A stretch of DNA of 64,000 bases from AWTP1-13 sp963814055 (GTDB lineage Bacteria; Pseudomonadota; Alphaproteobacteria; Rhizobiales; Hyphomicrobiaceae). The notes under the pieces were generated by a model. The model was not told where the DNA came from. It made no database searches and saw only the letters and a list, made by a program, of their open reading frames with translations. Numbering within the stretch: position 1 is the first letter of the stretch; every line of letters starts with the position of its first letter. Where the stretch lies: positions 124,001 to 188,000 of the forward strand of contig CAWFBJ010000013.1 in the NCBI GenBank assembly GCA_963814055.1, given 5' to 3'. Shown here in pieces: positions 8,615 through 16,558 of the stretch. The position numbers were made by a program, and so were the translations under genes.

Positions 8615-9982
8615 TCACTGGACGTCAATGGTCAGCCGCATGGACGGATGGATGCCGCAGAAGGCCTCGAATGTCCCGGGCAGCGGAAAACGGATGGTGA
8701 CGCTCTCCTTCGGCTCCTGGGCGCCCGAGTTGAAATCGAGCCTCGGGTCGAAGATGCGGACGTTGTGGGTGCGCGTGTCGTCGTTGAGAACCGTCAGCGT
8801 CTGCCCCACGCCCAGGCGAACGTGCGCCGGTGCGAACAGCTTGTTGGCCTGGCTCACCAAAGTGGTGTCCTTGGGCGGTGGCGGGGGTGCAGGTTGACCC
8901 GACCCGACCCAGGCTTCGGTCGAGGGCTGCGGCGGCGTCTCGCTGGAAAGGGATTGGAGGAAGGCGATCAGGTCGGCCCGCTCCTGCACTGTGAGCTTGA
9001 GGTTGCGTGGCAGATCCCTGCTGCGTGTGGGGCGCGGCACACCACCTTTCTGGTAGTGATCGATGACGTCCTCCAGCGTCGCCAGAGAACCGTCGTGCAT
9101 GTAGGGCGCGGTCCAGGTGAACTCGCGCAGCGTCGGTGTCTTGAACGCATGATCGGCGGCACGCAGGTTGATCTCCTTGCCGCGGCCCTTGTCGGCGCCC
9201 GGCAGGCCGATGTCGTAGAAGTTGTGGTCGGTGAACGCAAAGCCGGTGTGGCAGTTGATGCAGCGGCCCTTGCCGGTAAACACCTTGAGGCCGTCGATCT
9301 CCGACGGCGAGAGCTTGCCCGCGTCACCAGCAACCCACTGGTCGAAGCGTGTCGGCGGGGAGATGAGCGTGCGTTCGTAGGAGGCCAGAGCGCGCGCGAT
9401 GTTGCGCGCGGAGATCCTGGGATCGTCCTGGAAGGCAATGGCGAAGTCGCGCTCGTAGCTTTCATGCCGCGCGAAGCGGTGGACGGCGTTGTCGAGCGTG
9501 TCGCCGATCTCGTCGGGATGTTCGACGGGAAAGCGCACCTGCTCTTCCAGGCTCGCGGCCCGGCCGTCCCAGAACAGCAGCGGACTGAAGGCCACGTTCC
9601 AGAGCGAAGGCGTGTGCCGCACCAGACGCTTGCCCGTGATGCCCTTGCCGCGGGGTTCGCCGTCGCTGAACGAGAGCTTGGGATCGTGGCACGAGGCGCA
9701 GGCGATGGTGCCGGTCGATGAGAGTTCCTTGTCCTCGAACAGGCGCTTGCCCAATGCGACCTTGGCAGGCGACGGCGGATTGCCGGCGGGCTGCGGGACG
9801 AAGGTGGGCCGGATGAACCTGGCTTTGAGAGCAGCGAAAGGGTCCGCGGATTGTTGGGCGAGCGCGCCATAGGGCGCGATCCACAACGCCAGGGCTGCCA
9901 TCGCAAAGCCGGCGGTGAGACTACCGACAAAGGCTGCAAGAAGATTGCCGCGAGCGCTCGATGCTGAGCGACCGGAACCCAT
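8615..9982 (-). CDS. di-haem cytochrome c peroxidase fused to a cupredoxin domain
   Basis: 455-residue exported redox enzyme. Residues 13-35 form a signal or anchor helix. The MauG/CcpA-type domain (about 55-345) carries two c-type haem sites, CASCH at 95-99 and CINCH at 241-245, plus KTPTLREFTWTAPYMHDGS, typical of bacterial CCPs. After a proline-rich linker (about 347-371) a cupredoxin-like domain (about 373-455) offers type-1 copper ligands H406, C442, H445 and M448 (in FCGIHPSM). CCPs reduce hydrogen peroxide with electrons from small c-type cytochromes or cupredoxins, so the fused domain could be a built-in electron donor. Start overlaps the stop of the upstream partner gene. The frame is intact. 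Confidence 0.85.
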   Translation of the reverse strand: MGSGRSASSARGNLLAAFVGSLTAGFAMAALALWIAPYGALAQQSADPFAALKARFIRPTFVPQPAGNPPSPAKVALGKRLFEDKELSSTGTIACASCHDPKLSFSDGEPRGKGITGKRLVRHTPSLWNVAFSPLLFWDGRAASLEEQVRFPVEHPDEIGDTLDNAVHRFARHESYERDFAIAFQDDPRISARNIARALASYERTLISPPTRFDQWVAGDAGKLSPSEIDGLKVFTGKGRCINCHTGFAFTDHNFYDIGLPGADKGRGKEINLRAADHAFKTPTLREFTWTAPYMHDGSLATLEDVIDHYQKGGVPRPTRSRDLPRNLKLTVQERADLIAFLQSLSSETPPQPSTEAWVGSGQPAPPPPPKDTTLVSQANKLFAPAHVRLGVGQTLTVLNDDTRTHNVRIFDPRLDFNSGAQEPKESVTIRFPLPGTFEAFCGIHPSMRLTIDVQ

Positions 9983-10812
9983 CAATACCTCGAGATGTGC
10001 TGCTCGATGTCGGAGACAAGGGCCGTGATCTGGCCGACATCGAGGACGGGCTTGTCGGGCGGCATGGGTGCGGGCCAGGCCGTCTTGAGCTTGGCGAAGA
10101 TGGCGCGGATCTGGTCCAGCGATCCCTTGTCTATTCGCGCCAGCTCGGCAGAAGCGCCTTCGAACATCCGTTCCGCCTGCCATACGAAGCCGCGGCTGTC
10201 CTGGTATTCCACCGGCTTCACGAACTTGCCGCCCTCCATCGACGTTTCGTACTCGGACTGGGCTACCCGCAGCACCTCGATGGCGGTGCGGACCGTGAAG
10301 TTGCGTACCGGCGTCATGAACTTCTTGGCGACTGCAAGCGCCGCGTCGAGCCGGCGATCGACCACCTTCAGCGCCTGCTCATAGGCGCCTTTGCGCTTCG
10401 CCTTGACGGCCTGTGCCAGGGCCTGGAGTTCGCGGTTGAAGGGCTGGATGCGGTGCAGCTTGATATACTTTTCCATCAACGCATAGAGCTCTTCCGTGGG
10501 ATGCAGGAAGTGCGGCAGGGCTTCATCCCACAATTCCAGCTCGATCAGTTGCCGGCCGACCAGCAGATGCCCGCGCATCAGCTCGATGTCGCGATAGAAG
10601 CGGATGCGCGTGTCCTTGGGGCCGCCGTCGGTCAAGTACGCTTCGCCGCCTTCGGCTGGATTTTTGGTGGCTGGTCCATCGGGTGCCGGGGGCTGCGGGC
10701 CAGCATCCTGTTTGTGCGATCCGTGCTGCGCCGCTACGTTGCCGGTCACGGCGGCGCCGGCGATGGTGGCCGCGCCGATGCCAACCCAAAGCTTGCGTGT
10801 CAGCTTGGCCAT
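9982..10812 (-). CDS. exported helical protein, partner of the peroxidase
   Basis: 276-residue protein with an N-terminal signal peptide (LTRKLWVGIGAATIAGAAV, cleavage near NVAAQ) and a His/Pro-rich linker. The rest is helical, with the segment RGHLLVGRQLIELELWDEA followed by LPHFLHPTEELYALM. GGAGAG sits five bases before the ATG. It overlaps the start of the peroxidase-cupredoxin gene by one base, so the two are translated together and probably act together in the periplasm. I do not recognise a named family. Confidence 0.65.
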   Translation of the reverse strand: MAKLTRKLWVGIGAATIAGAAVTGNVAAQHGSHKQDAGPQPPAPDGPATKNPAEGGEAYLTDGGPKDTRIRFYRDIELMRGHLLVGRQLIELELWDEALPHFLHPTEELYALMEKYIKLHRIQPFNRELQALAQAVKAKRKGAYEQALKVVDRRLDAALAVAKKFMTPVRNFTVRTAIEVLRVAQSEYETSMEGGKFVKPVEYQDSRGFVWQAERMFEGASAELARIDKGSLDQIRAIFAKLKTAWPAPMPPDKPVLDVGQITALVSDIEQHISRY

Positions 10813-10918
10813 AGATGCTCTCCGGGCGACCGATCCATGCGTTTCCAGTGCAGCGGCTGCTGCGTCATGAAGTATACTCTACGGGTCAGCAATAAGGCCG
10901 CCCCTGCGACAGGTTCAC

Positions 10919-11575
10919 ATGATCCTTGCGATTGCCGACGTTCTCTCTGCAGCTGACATCGAAACGATCCGCGCAGGGCTTGCCAATGCACCATTCGTCG
11001 ACGGCAGGATGACGGCTGGCTGGTCGGCGAAACTGGTGAAATCCAACCTGCAGGCTGGCCCCGGCACCGAAGTGGAGCGATTGCGCGCTCTGGTCGACAC
11101 GCGGCTGACCGGGCATTCGGTGTTTGCCCTTGCGACCCGCCCCAAGACCATCATCGGCCCGCTGTTCTCGCGCTACCAGCCGGGCCACGCCTACGGCGTG
11201 CATGTCGACGATGCCTTGATCGGGGGGGCGAGGACCGACATTTCGTTCACGCTGTTCCTGGCGGACCCGGGCTCCTACGACGGCGGCGAACTGATCATCG
11301 ACACGGCTTCGGGCGAGGAATCCTTCAAGCTGCCGGCGGGCAGCCTGGTCACGTATCCGGCAACGATGCTGCATCGTGTTGCCCCGGTCACGCGCGGCGA
11401 ACGGATGGTGGCGGCGGGGTGGGTTCGCAGCTATGTGCGCGACCCGGCGCAGCGTGAGCTACTGTTCGACCTGGAGACCGCGCGCCGGCGTCTCTTCGAC
11501 CGCGAAGGCAAGACGGCGGAGGGCGATCTGCTGGCCAAGTGCGCCGCCAACCTCATGCGCCTGTGGTGCGATTGA
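10919..11575 (+). CDS. piuC: PKHD-type Fe(II)/2-oxoglutarate hydroxylase (PiuC/YbiX family)
   Basis: 218-residue non-haem iron dioxygenase. The metal triad H95, D97 (in HVDDAL) and H152 (in TMLHRV), and R162 for 2-oxoglutarate (in GERMVAAGW), are all present, together with SRYQPGHAYGVHVDD. PiuC genes usually accompany TonB-dependent siderophore receptors (PiuA/Fiu); no such receptor adjoins it here, the nearest being the haem receptor about 7.4 kb away. Divergent from the peroxidase operon across a 106-bp gap containing TATACT at 10873-10878. The natural substrate of the family is not settled. Confidence 0.85.
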   Translation: MILAIADVLSAADIETIRAGLANAPFVDGRMTAGWSAKLVKSNLQAGPGTEVERLRALVDTRLTGHSVFALATRPKTIIGPLFSRYQPGHAYGVHVDDALIGGARTDISFTLFLADPGSYDGGELIIDTASGEESFKLPAGSLVTYPATMLHRVAPVTRGERMVAAGWVRSYVRDPAQRELLFDLETARRRLFDREGKTAEGDLLAKCAANLMRLWCD

Positions 11576-11603
11576 GAGTTAAAACCGGTCAGAGGAAATC
11601 CCA

Positions 11604-12350
11604 ATGAGCGAAGATGCCGTCACCTACCAGTCGCGCGATCGCATCGCCACCATCACCATCAATCGCGCCGAGCGCATGAACCGCCTCGACGATGCCATCG
11701 TCGAGGGCCTGCACCAATGCTGGCGGCGGTTCATGGCGAGCGATGAAGATCGCGTGGCGATCCTGACCGGAGCCGGAGACAAGGCCTTTACCGCCGGTGC
11801 CGATCTCAAGGCCCTGCCCACCACGCTCTATCGCGGCATTCCGGGAGTGGGCGTGCCTGTCGACAAGCCGGTCGTCGGAGCGGTGGCAGGCTGGGTCGTC
11901 GGCGGCGGCATGGTGCTCACCACCATGTGCGACATCCTGATCGCGGCTGACAACGCGCGATTTTCCTACCCGGAGGTCAAGGTCGGTTTCACCGGCGGCA
12001 TCATCAGCGCGCTCGCCACCCGCATTCCCCACAAGATCGCCATGGAGTTGCTGCTGGTCGGCGAGGCCATCGATGCGCAACGCGCCTACGAGGTCGGCTA
12101 CGTCAACAAGGTGGTGCCGCTAGGCGAACTAATGCCCACGGCGCTCGACTATGCGCGCCGCATTGCCGCCACCGCGCCGCTGCCCTCGCGCGCGCTCAAG
12201 CGATTTGTCGCCGAAACCTTGCCGAAAGGGCCCACGGAGTTGGCCGGCATGGCCCGCGCCCAGGTGGATGCGATCTTCGCCAGCGAGGACTGGGCCGAAG
12301 GCCAAAGCGCCTTTGCCGAGAAACGCACAGCGGTCTACCGCGGTCGCTGA
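11604..12350 (+). CDS. enoyl-CoA hydratase/isomerase family protein (crotonase fold)
   Basis: 248-residue crotonase-superfamily protein. The CoA-binding/oxyanion strand is seen as AFTAGADLKA (about 61-70) and GWVVGGGMVLTTMCD (96-110). In classical enoyl-CoA hydratases a Glu follows GGGx; here that position is V104, while the second catalytic Glu is kept as E124 in YPEVKVGFTGG. This argues against an ordinary hydratase and for an isomerase, hydrolase or other crotonase activity. GAGGAAATCCC precedes the ATG. It follows piuC by 28 bp and may share its transcript. Confidence 0.8.
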   Translation: MSEDAVTYQSRDRIATITINRAERMNRLDDAIVEGLHQCWRRFMASDEDRVAILTGAGDKAFTAGADLKALPTTLYRGIPGVGVPVDKPVVGAVAGWVVGGGMVLTTMCDILIAADNARFSYPEVKVGFTGGIISALATRIPHKIAMELLLVGEAIDAQRAYEVGYVNKVVPLGELMPTALDYARRIAATAPLPSRALKRFVAETLPKGPTELAGMARAQVDAIFASEDWAEGQSAFAEKRTAVYRGR

Positions 12351-12420
12351 AGGCCGCCGCTGATAGGGCTTACCGCGGCGAAACGCTTGCCTTTTGCGAT
12401 AGTGCCGGAAAGGAGGGAGC

Positions 12421-12600
12421 ATGCGATACAACCTGGCCATAATCGCAGGCATGTCCTGCGTAGCGAGCGCATTGCCCGCGATGGAGATGTTGGAGTTGTC
12501 GCGCACAGGGCATATTTCGTGGCCACTGGCGGTGGCAAGTTTTGCAGCCGTTGCTTTGTCGGGTTGGCTGTGCGTGCAGTTGTTCCGGGAAGGGCGCTAG
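12421..12600 (+). CDS. 59-residue two-helix membrane protein
   Basis: Short gene with a strong ribosome binding site (GGAGGG) just ahead of its ATG. The product has two hydrophobic segments, roughly residues 4-20 and 34-54, separated by MEMLELSRTGHISWP, and ends in QLFREGR. 70 bp after the crotonase stop on the same strand. No family recognised; the ribosome binding site and membrane pattern are the reasons to call it. Confidence 0.5.
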   Translation: MRYNLAIIAGMSCVASALPAMEMLELSRTGHISWPLAVASFAAVALSGWLCVQLFREGR

Positions 12601-12630
12601 TGGCACGATGCAAACGCTTGCATCCTGTGG

Positions 12631-12657
12631 TCATACCGGGGCTTGTCCCCGGTATCC
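12631..12657. repeat. intergenic palindrome ATACCGGGG/CCCCGGTAT
   Basis: Perfect 9-bp stem (12633-12641 with 12647-12655) around CTTGT, flanked by TC and CC. It belongs to the same broad class of dispersed GC-rich intergenic palindromes as those at 7.9-8.2 kb. It lies in the 190-bp convergent gap before bacterioferritin, where it could also stop transcription. Confidence 0.5.
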
Positions 12658-12790
12658 AGCCATCCACGAGCGTCGGAGCAAACTGAGAGATGGGTCCCGG
12701 CGAACACCAGCCGTCGCCGGTGCTTGCCGCACTCTCGCCTTCGTGCTGAGCCCGACGAAGCACGCACCACGCACTCCAGACCAACAGCCC

Positions 12791-13282
12791 TCAGTGGCCT
12801 TCCACCTCGTCGGCCGGGTCGGAGTTGAGCTGGATGTAGTTCTGCACGCCAGCCCTGTCGACCAGGTCGAGCTGGCTCTCCAGGAAGTCGATGTGGCCTT
12901 CCTCGTCCTTGAGCAGTTCCTCGAACAGCTGCATCGACACCAGGTCCTCGTTCTTGCGGCAGACCTCGCGGGCGCGCGTGTAGGTGTCGCGGGCGACGTG
13001 CTCGCCCTTGAGATCGCACTCCAGGATTTCCTTGACGTTCTGGCCGATCATCAGGGGTGCGACGTGCTGCAGATTGGGCAAGCCTTCCAGGAACAGGATG
13101 CGGTCCACAAGCTTGTCGGCGTGGTGCATCTCCTCGATCAATTCCTTGCGCTCCTTTTTCCCAAGCCGCGTGACGCCCCAATGATCCAGCATGCGGTAAT
13201 GCAGCCAGTACTGGTTGATGGCGCCCAGCTCGAGCTTGAGGGCCTCGTTCAGGACGTCGATGACCTCTTTCTTGCCTTTCAT
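12791..13282 (-). CDS. bfr: bacterioferritin
   Basis: 163-residue iron-storage protein that assembles into a 24-mer shell. The ferroxidase residues sit at the textbook positions E18, E51, H54, E94, E127 and H130, and M52 is available as the inter-subunit haem ligand. The ATG at 13282 has GGAGAG upstream; the longer open frame to 13429 adds a non-homologous N-terminus. A TAGAATAATTC sequence at 13366-13376 upstream suggests iron-responsive control. The Bfd-like ferredoxin gene lies 570 bp further on, on the same strand. Confidence 0.93.
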   Translation of the reverse strand: MKGKKEVIDVLNEALKLELGAINQYWLHYRMLDHWGVTRLGKKERKELIEEMHHADKLVDRILFLEGLPNLQHVAPLMIGQNVKEILECDLKGEHVARDTYTRAREVCRKNEDLVSMQLFEELLKDEEGHIDFLESQLDLVDRAGVQNYIQLNSDPADEVEGH

Positions 13283-13365
13283 GGGCCTCTCCGTGCTTGG
13301 CTTGGGGTCTGGTTGCGCGCAACCGCAGTCTTTTCCTACGACACTTGGGGCACCTAGGCTAGAAC

Positions 13366-13376
13366 TAGAATAATTC
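13366..13376. promoter_or_regulatory. possible Irr/ICE-like site upstream of bfr
   Basis: TAGAATAATTC, an AT-rich near-palindrome in otherwise GC-rich DNA, 84 bp before the bfr start. It resembles rhizobial iron control elements with TTAGAA/TTCTAA arms, but the right arm is poor. Inference only. Confidence 0.3.
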
Positions 13377-13569
13377 GCAAGTGTGGTTTGGGTGGGGTTT
13401 TGTGGCGCATCATGGGCATTTTTGTGCACGAGGCCGAGAACGACGCTGAGGCCAACTTGCGGTCAAGTCTTGGTTTGCTGCAACTGGATTTGCGATGCGG
13501 TGCGTTGGTTTGGCGGACAGGGGCCGCGCGCTATATTCTTGTTCGGCAGATGCGGATGAGGAAATCGCG

Positions 13570-13842
13570 ATGAACGAGACGATTGAGCCGCTGATCGGCG
13601 ACCTCGTTGAATGGGTGTCGAAAGAGCCCAGGTCCTACAGCGAAGTGATGGACGTCTGGCGCACGTCATGTCCCCGGCTGACGGTGTGGGAGGATGCCGT
13701 GGATCGCGGCTATTTGGTCCGCGAACGAGTGGCCGGGGGAAGTATTGCGGTGAAGGTCACGCCGGAAGGGCGGAAATTTCTCGCCGCGCGTGACGGCACT
13801 CCAGCGGCAGGCGGCAATGGTATCGCCAGGCAGAAGCCGTAG
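13570..13842 (+). CDS. conserved 90-residue protein, winged-helix-like
   Basis: Small soluble protein with the pattern SYSEVMDVWRTSCPRLTVWE, then GYLVRERVAGGSIAVKVTP. The layout of helix, helix, and a beta wing of alternating hydrophobic residues ending in TPEGRKFL is what one sees in winged helix-turn-helix DNA-binding domains; this is an inference from pattern, not a family match. TGAGGAAATCGCG precedes the ATG. It stands alone between bfr and the ferredoxin gene and converges with the latter. Confidence 0.6.
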   Translation: MNETIEPLIGDLVEWVSKEPRSYSEVMDVWRTSCPRLTVWEDAVDRGYLVRERVAGGSIAVKVTPEGRKFLAARDGTPAAGGNGIARQKP

Positions 13843-13851
13843 CGCTAAGCC

Positions 13852-14212
13852 TTATTCGGCAGCCATCAGCACGGCAGAGGCCGCGGCAACCGGCGTCCCG
13901 GCACGTTTGCGCCGAACGGGCGTACGCTGGATGAGCTGCAGGGCCGGCGTGTCGCTCGCGCATTTGAGAAGTTTGCCCTGCGCACACGCGCAGGCATACG
14001 GGCATACGACGCCCTTGGTCGGCCAGCTCATCGATCTTCTGGTAGATCGTGCTGACGGCCAGCGGCGCGCAGCCGCAGCAGATCATCTTCTTCTCGAGAT
14101 GCCGGTAGACGACGCCGGGCGTCGGCAGCGGCGCGCCCGGCTGGCTGAGAATTTCGACAAGCGCCTGCTCGATGTCGGTATCGGAGATGGCGGAGCAGGA
14201 ACAAATGATCAT
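13852..14212 (-). CDS. (2Fe-2S)-binding, bacterioferritin-associated-ferredoxin-like protein (one frameshift)
   Basis: Small Fe-S protein related to Bfd, which reduces bacterioferritin to release stored iron. The N-terminus has CSCSAISDTDIEQAL and the central CCGC; after removing one base in the GGGC run at about 14011-14014 the C-terminal half reads GVVCPYACACAQGKLLKCAS and runs to the TAA at 13852. Without the repair the protein would lose its last cysteine cluster. The start at 14212 gives MIICSCS, normal for the family. Same strand as bfr and the Cys-rich gene upstream. Confidence 0.7.
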
Positions 14213-14231
14213 CAGCCTGGGGTCCCGCGCA

Positions 14232-14751
14232 TCAGTGTCTCATGGCCGTTGCGGCCGGCATTGCAGTCAGTAGCGGCAATCCGTGGGCGTGCGCGGGGGC
14301 GAGCACCTGATCGGCTTCGCGCATGGTTTCGGCAAAGCTCTCGGCCACCTGCACGACCTCGTCGATCATCGAGCAGCCGATCAGCGCGAAAGCGCAGGCG
14401 CGCATGGCGGGACATGCATTGTGCTGGCATGCCGCGATCATCGAGATCGCCACACACTCGTCGCGGCAGAAGCCGGCGCAGTCGGCCGGAGACGTCTTCA
14501 GGACGCGATGGGTGTGCGTGTTGATGGCGCGTACCCAGCAGGAGAGTTGACCGACAGCGGTCTTCGCGGCTGCTGCCCCCATCGCGCTCGGAATAGGTGC
14601 ACCAGGCCTTCTCCCAGCTGGCGATGTCGCCGGTTCTGTAGCCTTGCAGCCAGTGGCGGAAGCCCAATCCCACCAGACGCTCAGGCATTGCAAAACCCGG
14701 GCCAGGAGCAAGCTCGCCATAGGGACTTGGATGATGCGCCACCCGCTTCAT
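14232..14751 (-). CDS. cysteine-rich protein of unknown function (one frameshift)
   Basis: About 172 residues. The N-terminal part holds MPERLVGLGFRHWLQGYRTG; after a single inserted base in the GGGGG run near 14580 the frame continues as DGAAAAKTAVGQLSCWVRA. A dense cysteine region follows: DCAGFCRDECVAISMIAAC, then QHNACPAMRACAFALIGCS, in what looks like two helices. Cysteines spaced every few residues on helices could hold a metal; four-helix copper-storage proteins are one comparison, without firm support. It lies just upstream of the Fe-S ferredoxin gene (19-bp gap), so an iron or metal role is likely. Confidence 0.5.
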
Positions 14752-14908
14752 GCAAGGCCTCCAGCACCGAAGCTCGAGGTGCGTGGATTGGCCGGCTGGA
14801 GGTGCGTTCCGCGACGGGACCGCTCGGATCATTGCATCTGCTCCAATCGCTGGGGTTCAAGGCCCCGCATCGGATGTCGGGATGCGTCTTCTTGAGACGC
14901 ACCGTCAA

Positions 14909-14970
14909 CATTTCTTCGCGCTGAGCAGATCTGTCAAGTACCCGATTTTACATTAGAATTTACCTTAGAA
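14909..14970 (-). promoter_or_regulatory. promoter with upstream 12-bp tandem repeat
   Basis: On the minus strand TTGACA (14937-14932) is a perfect -35 box; the matching -10 at 14914-14909 (GAAATG) is weak. Upstream lie two adjacent 12-mers on the plus strand, TTTACATTAGAA and TTTACCTTAGAA (14947-14970), one mismatch apart. It would drive the Cys-rich and ferredoxin genes. The rest of the 14752-15113 gap shows no gene. Confidence 0.35.
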
Positions 14971-15113
14971 CCTCTCAAAAGAGAGCCGGGAAACGCAACG
15001 ATGATCGTCAGTGTAGAGGCGATGCACCGAAGGCGTTGCTGGACGATGCAACGCCGCGCTTGAGTGCAGACCCGCGCCAAGGCGCGTGCGTTCATTTGCC
15101 CAGTCCGCTGCGG

Positions 15114-15610
15114 TCAGCTTCCGCCATGCAACCCGCCGCGCCGCCCGCGGCCGGTTACGAACGAGGCCGTGCGTGCGCCGGTCCTGGGCTTGCGCCGCGG
15201 CTGTAACGACGTGGGGCTCTGGGTCTTCACCATGTCGGCAATAGTGTGCTGGTCGAGCACCTCGATGAAGGCGTCGAGCGCGTCGTCGAGAATGCGGTTC
15301 ACGCCACGGCCGCTGCGCGCGCCGGCGGGCGCGCCTTCCTCGATTTCCACGTGCGTGACCTCGGTGGCGCGCACCACGTCGCCGATGCGGATCGACTGCG
15401 GCGGACGCGCGAGCTTCACGCCGCCGTTGCGGCCGCGCACCGCTTCGATCAGACTTCGCCTTGGTCAGCAGGTTGACGATCTTGAAGACGTTCTGCGGCG
15501 TGATCTCGAGCCGCTCGGAGAGCGACGGCAACCTTGATCAGCCCGTCGTTTGCGCGCGCGCAGTCGATCAGAATGCGGATGGCATGGCTCGTGGACTTGG
15601 TCAGGCGCAT
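15114..15610 (-). CDS. Rrf2-family regulator, RirA/NsrR-like, without Fe-S cysteines (two frameshifts)
   Basis: Winged-helix transcription factor. The repaired protein (164 residues) starts MRLTKSTSHAIRILIDCA and has the family block VRGRNGGVKLARP and IGDVVRATEV. Inserted bases occur near 15545 (KVA to SLSERLEITPQ) and near 15455 (AK to LIEAVRG). The C-terminal loop where RirA, NsrR and IscR carry three cluster-binding cysteines reads HVEIEEGAPAGARSGRGVN, with no cysteine in any frame; C17 is the only one seen. So it should not bind a cluster in the usual way. AAGGAG precedes the ATG. It lies 81 bp downstream of hmuV on the same strand. Confidence 0.75.
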
Positions 15611-15691
15611 CGGACGATTTGCTCCTTGAGTGCCCGGCTAGTTCAGCACAGCTTAGTATGTAGCTCAAATGCGAATGTGTTGCTTGGTATT

Positions 15692-16555
15692 TCAATGCCA
15701 GAGACGTTGCATCGCCGACTGTTCCGATCTTCCGAAATGCCTGACGCGGTCGAGGCTGGGAAGATGGCCGGCGGCAGGACGAACGGGCTTGCCCTCCCCG
15801 GGCGTGCGGTTGGTCAGCACCCGGCAGCCGTAGGCTGCCGACAGCAGATCGTCCTTGCAGCACCTCGCTGGCCGGGCCTGCGGCCATGACCCGGCCCCTC
15901 TCCAGCAGGACCAACTCGTCGGCCAGCGCCGCGGCGAGGTTGAGGTCGTGGAACACGGCAACGATCGGCGGCGCCTGAGCGGGCCTGGCGCCGGATGGCG
16001 GCCAGCACCAGCGACTGATGGGCCAGATCGAGGCTGGAGGTGGGCTCGTCCAGCAGGAAGCAGCGGGTCTCGCCGGGATGGTAGGGCGGCGGCCGCAAGC
16101 TGGCTCAGCGCGCGGGCGATGTGCACGCGCTGGCGCTCGCCGCCCGAAAGATGCACGTAGAGCGGCTGGCCAGATCGCGCAGCCCGACGGCGTCGAGCGC
16201 GTCGAGCGCCGCCGCTTTGGCTTGGGCGGGCGCCGCGTCGAAGCCCGGCACGCTGACGCCCAGCATGGCCACCTCGAGCACCGTGAAGGGAAAGGTGAGC
16301 ACGCTCGCTTGCGGCACGACGGCGCGCTGCCGCGCCAGCTCGGCGGCGGTGAACGATCCGAGGTCGCGCGCGTCGAGCAGCACCGTGCCGCTGCGTCGGC
16401 TTGAGTTCGCCGGCAAGGATGCGCAGCAGCGTCGACTTGCCGGCGCCGTTGGGTCCGATCAGCGCCACGACGCGGCCCGGCCGCACCTCCACGTCGACGC
16501 CGGCAAGCAGCGTGTTGCCGTTGACGGTATAGGTGACGTCGCGCGCCTGCAGCAT
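15692..16555 (-). CDS. hmuV: haemin ABC transporter ATP-binding protein HmuV (several frameshifts)
   Basis: Cytoplasmic ATPase of the haem importer. All ATPase motifs are present but spread over frames: Walker A GPNGAGKST, signature LSGGERQR, Walker B CFLLDEPTSS and the H-loop VFHDL. Five breaks were found, near 16395, 16165, 16100, 15975 and 15855; four fit a single inserted base and the one near 16165 needs a deletion or two insertions. The repaired C-terminus reads DDLLSAAYGCRVLTNR. The gene starts 3 bp after hmuU stops, as in most hmuTUV operons. Confidence 0.8.
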   Translation of the reverse strand: MLQARDVTYTVNGNTLLAGVDVEVRPGRVVALIGPNGAGKSTLLRILAGELKPTQRHGAARRARPRIVHRRRAGAAARRRAASERAHLSLHGARGGHAGRQRAGLRRGARPSQSGGARRARRRRAARSGQPLYVHLSGGERQRVHIARALSQLAAAALPSRRDPLLPAGRAHLQPRSGPSVAGAGRHPAPGPLRRRRSLPCSTTSTSPRRWPTSWSCWRGAGSWPQARPARCCKDDLLSAAYGCRVLTNRTPGEGKPVRPAAGHLPSLDRVRHFGRSEQSAMQRLWH

Positions 16556-16558
16556 GGC

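Noticed and set aside
8334..8897. Overlapping open frames on both strands across the structured element
   Set aside because: Compositions are Arg/Pro/Gly-rich and differ by frame; the palindromic stems explain the lack of stops. No ribosome site or family match.
12601..12790. Possible short gene between the membrane protein and bfr
   Set aside because: Frames there run into palindromic repeat sequence and lack start signals.
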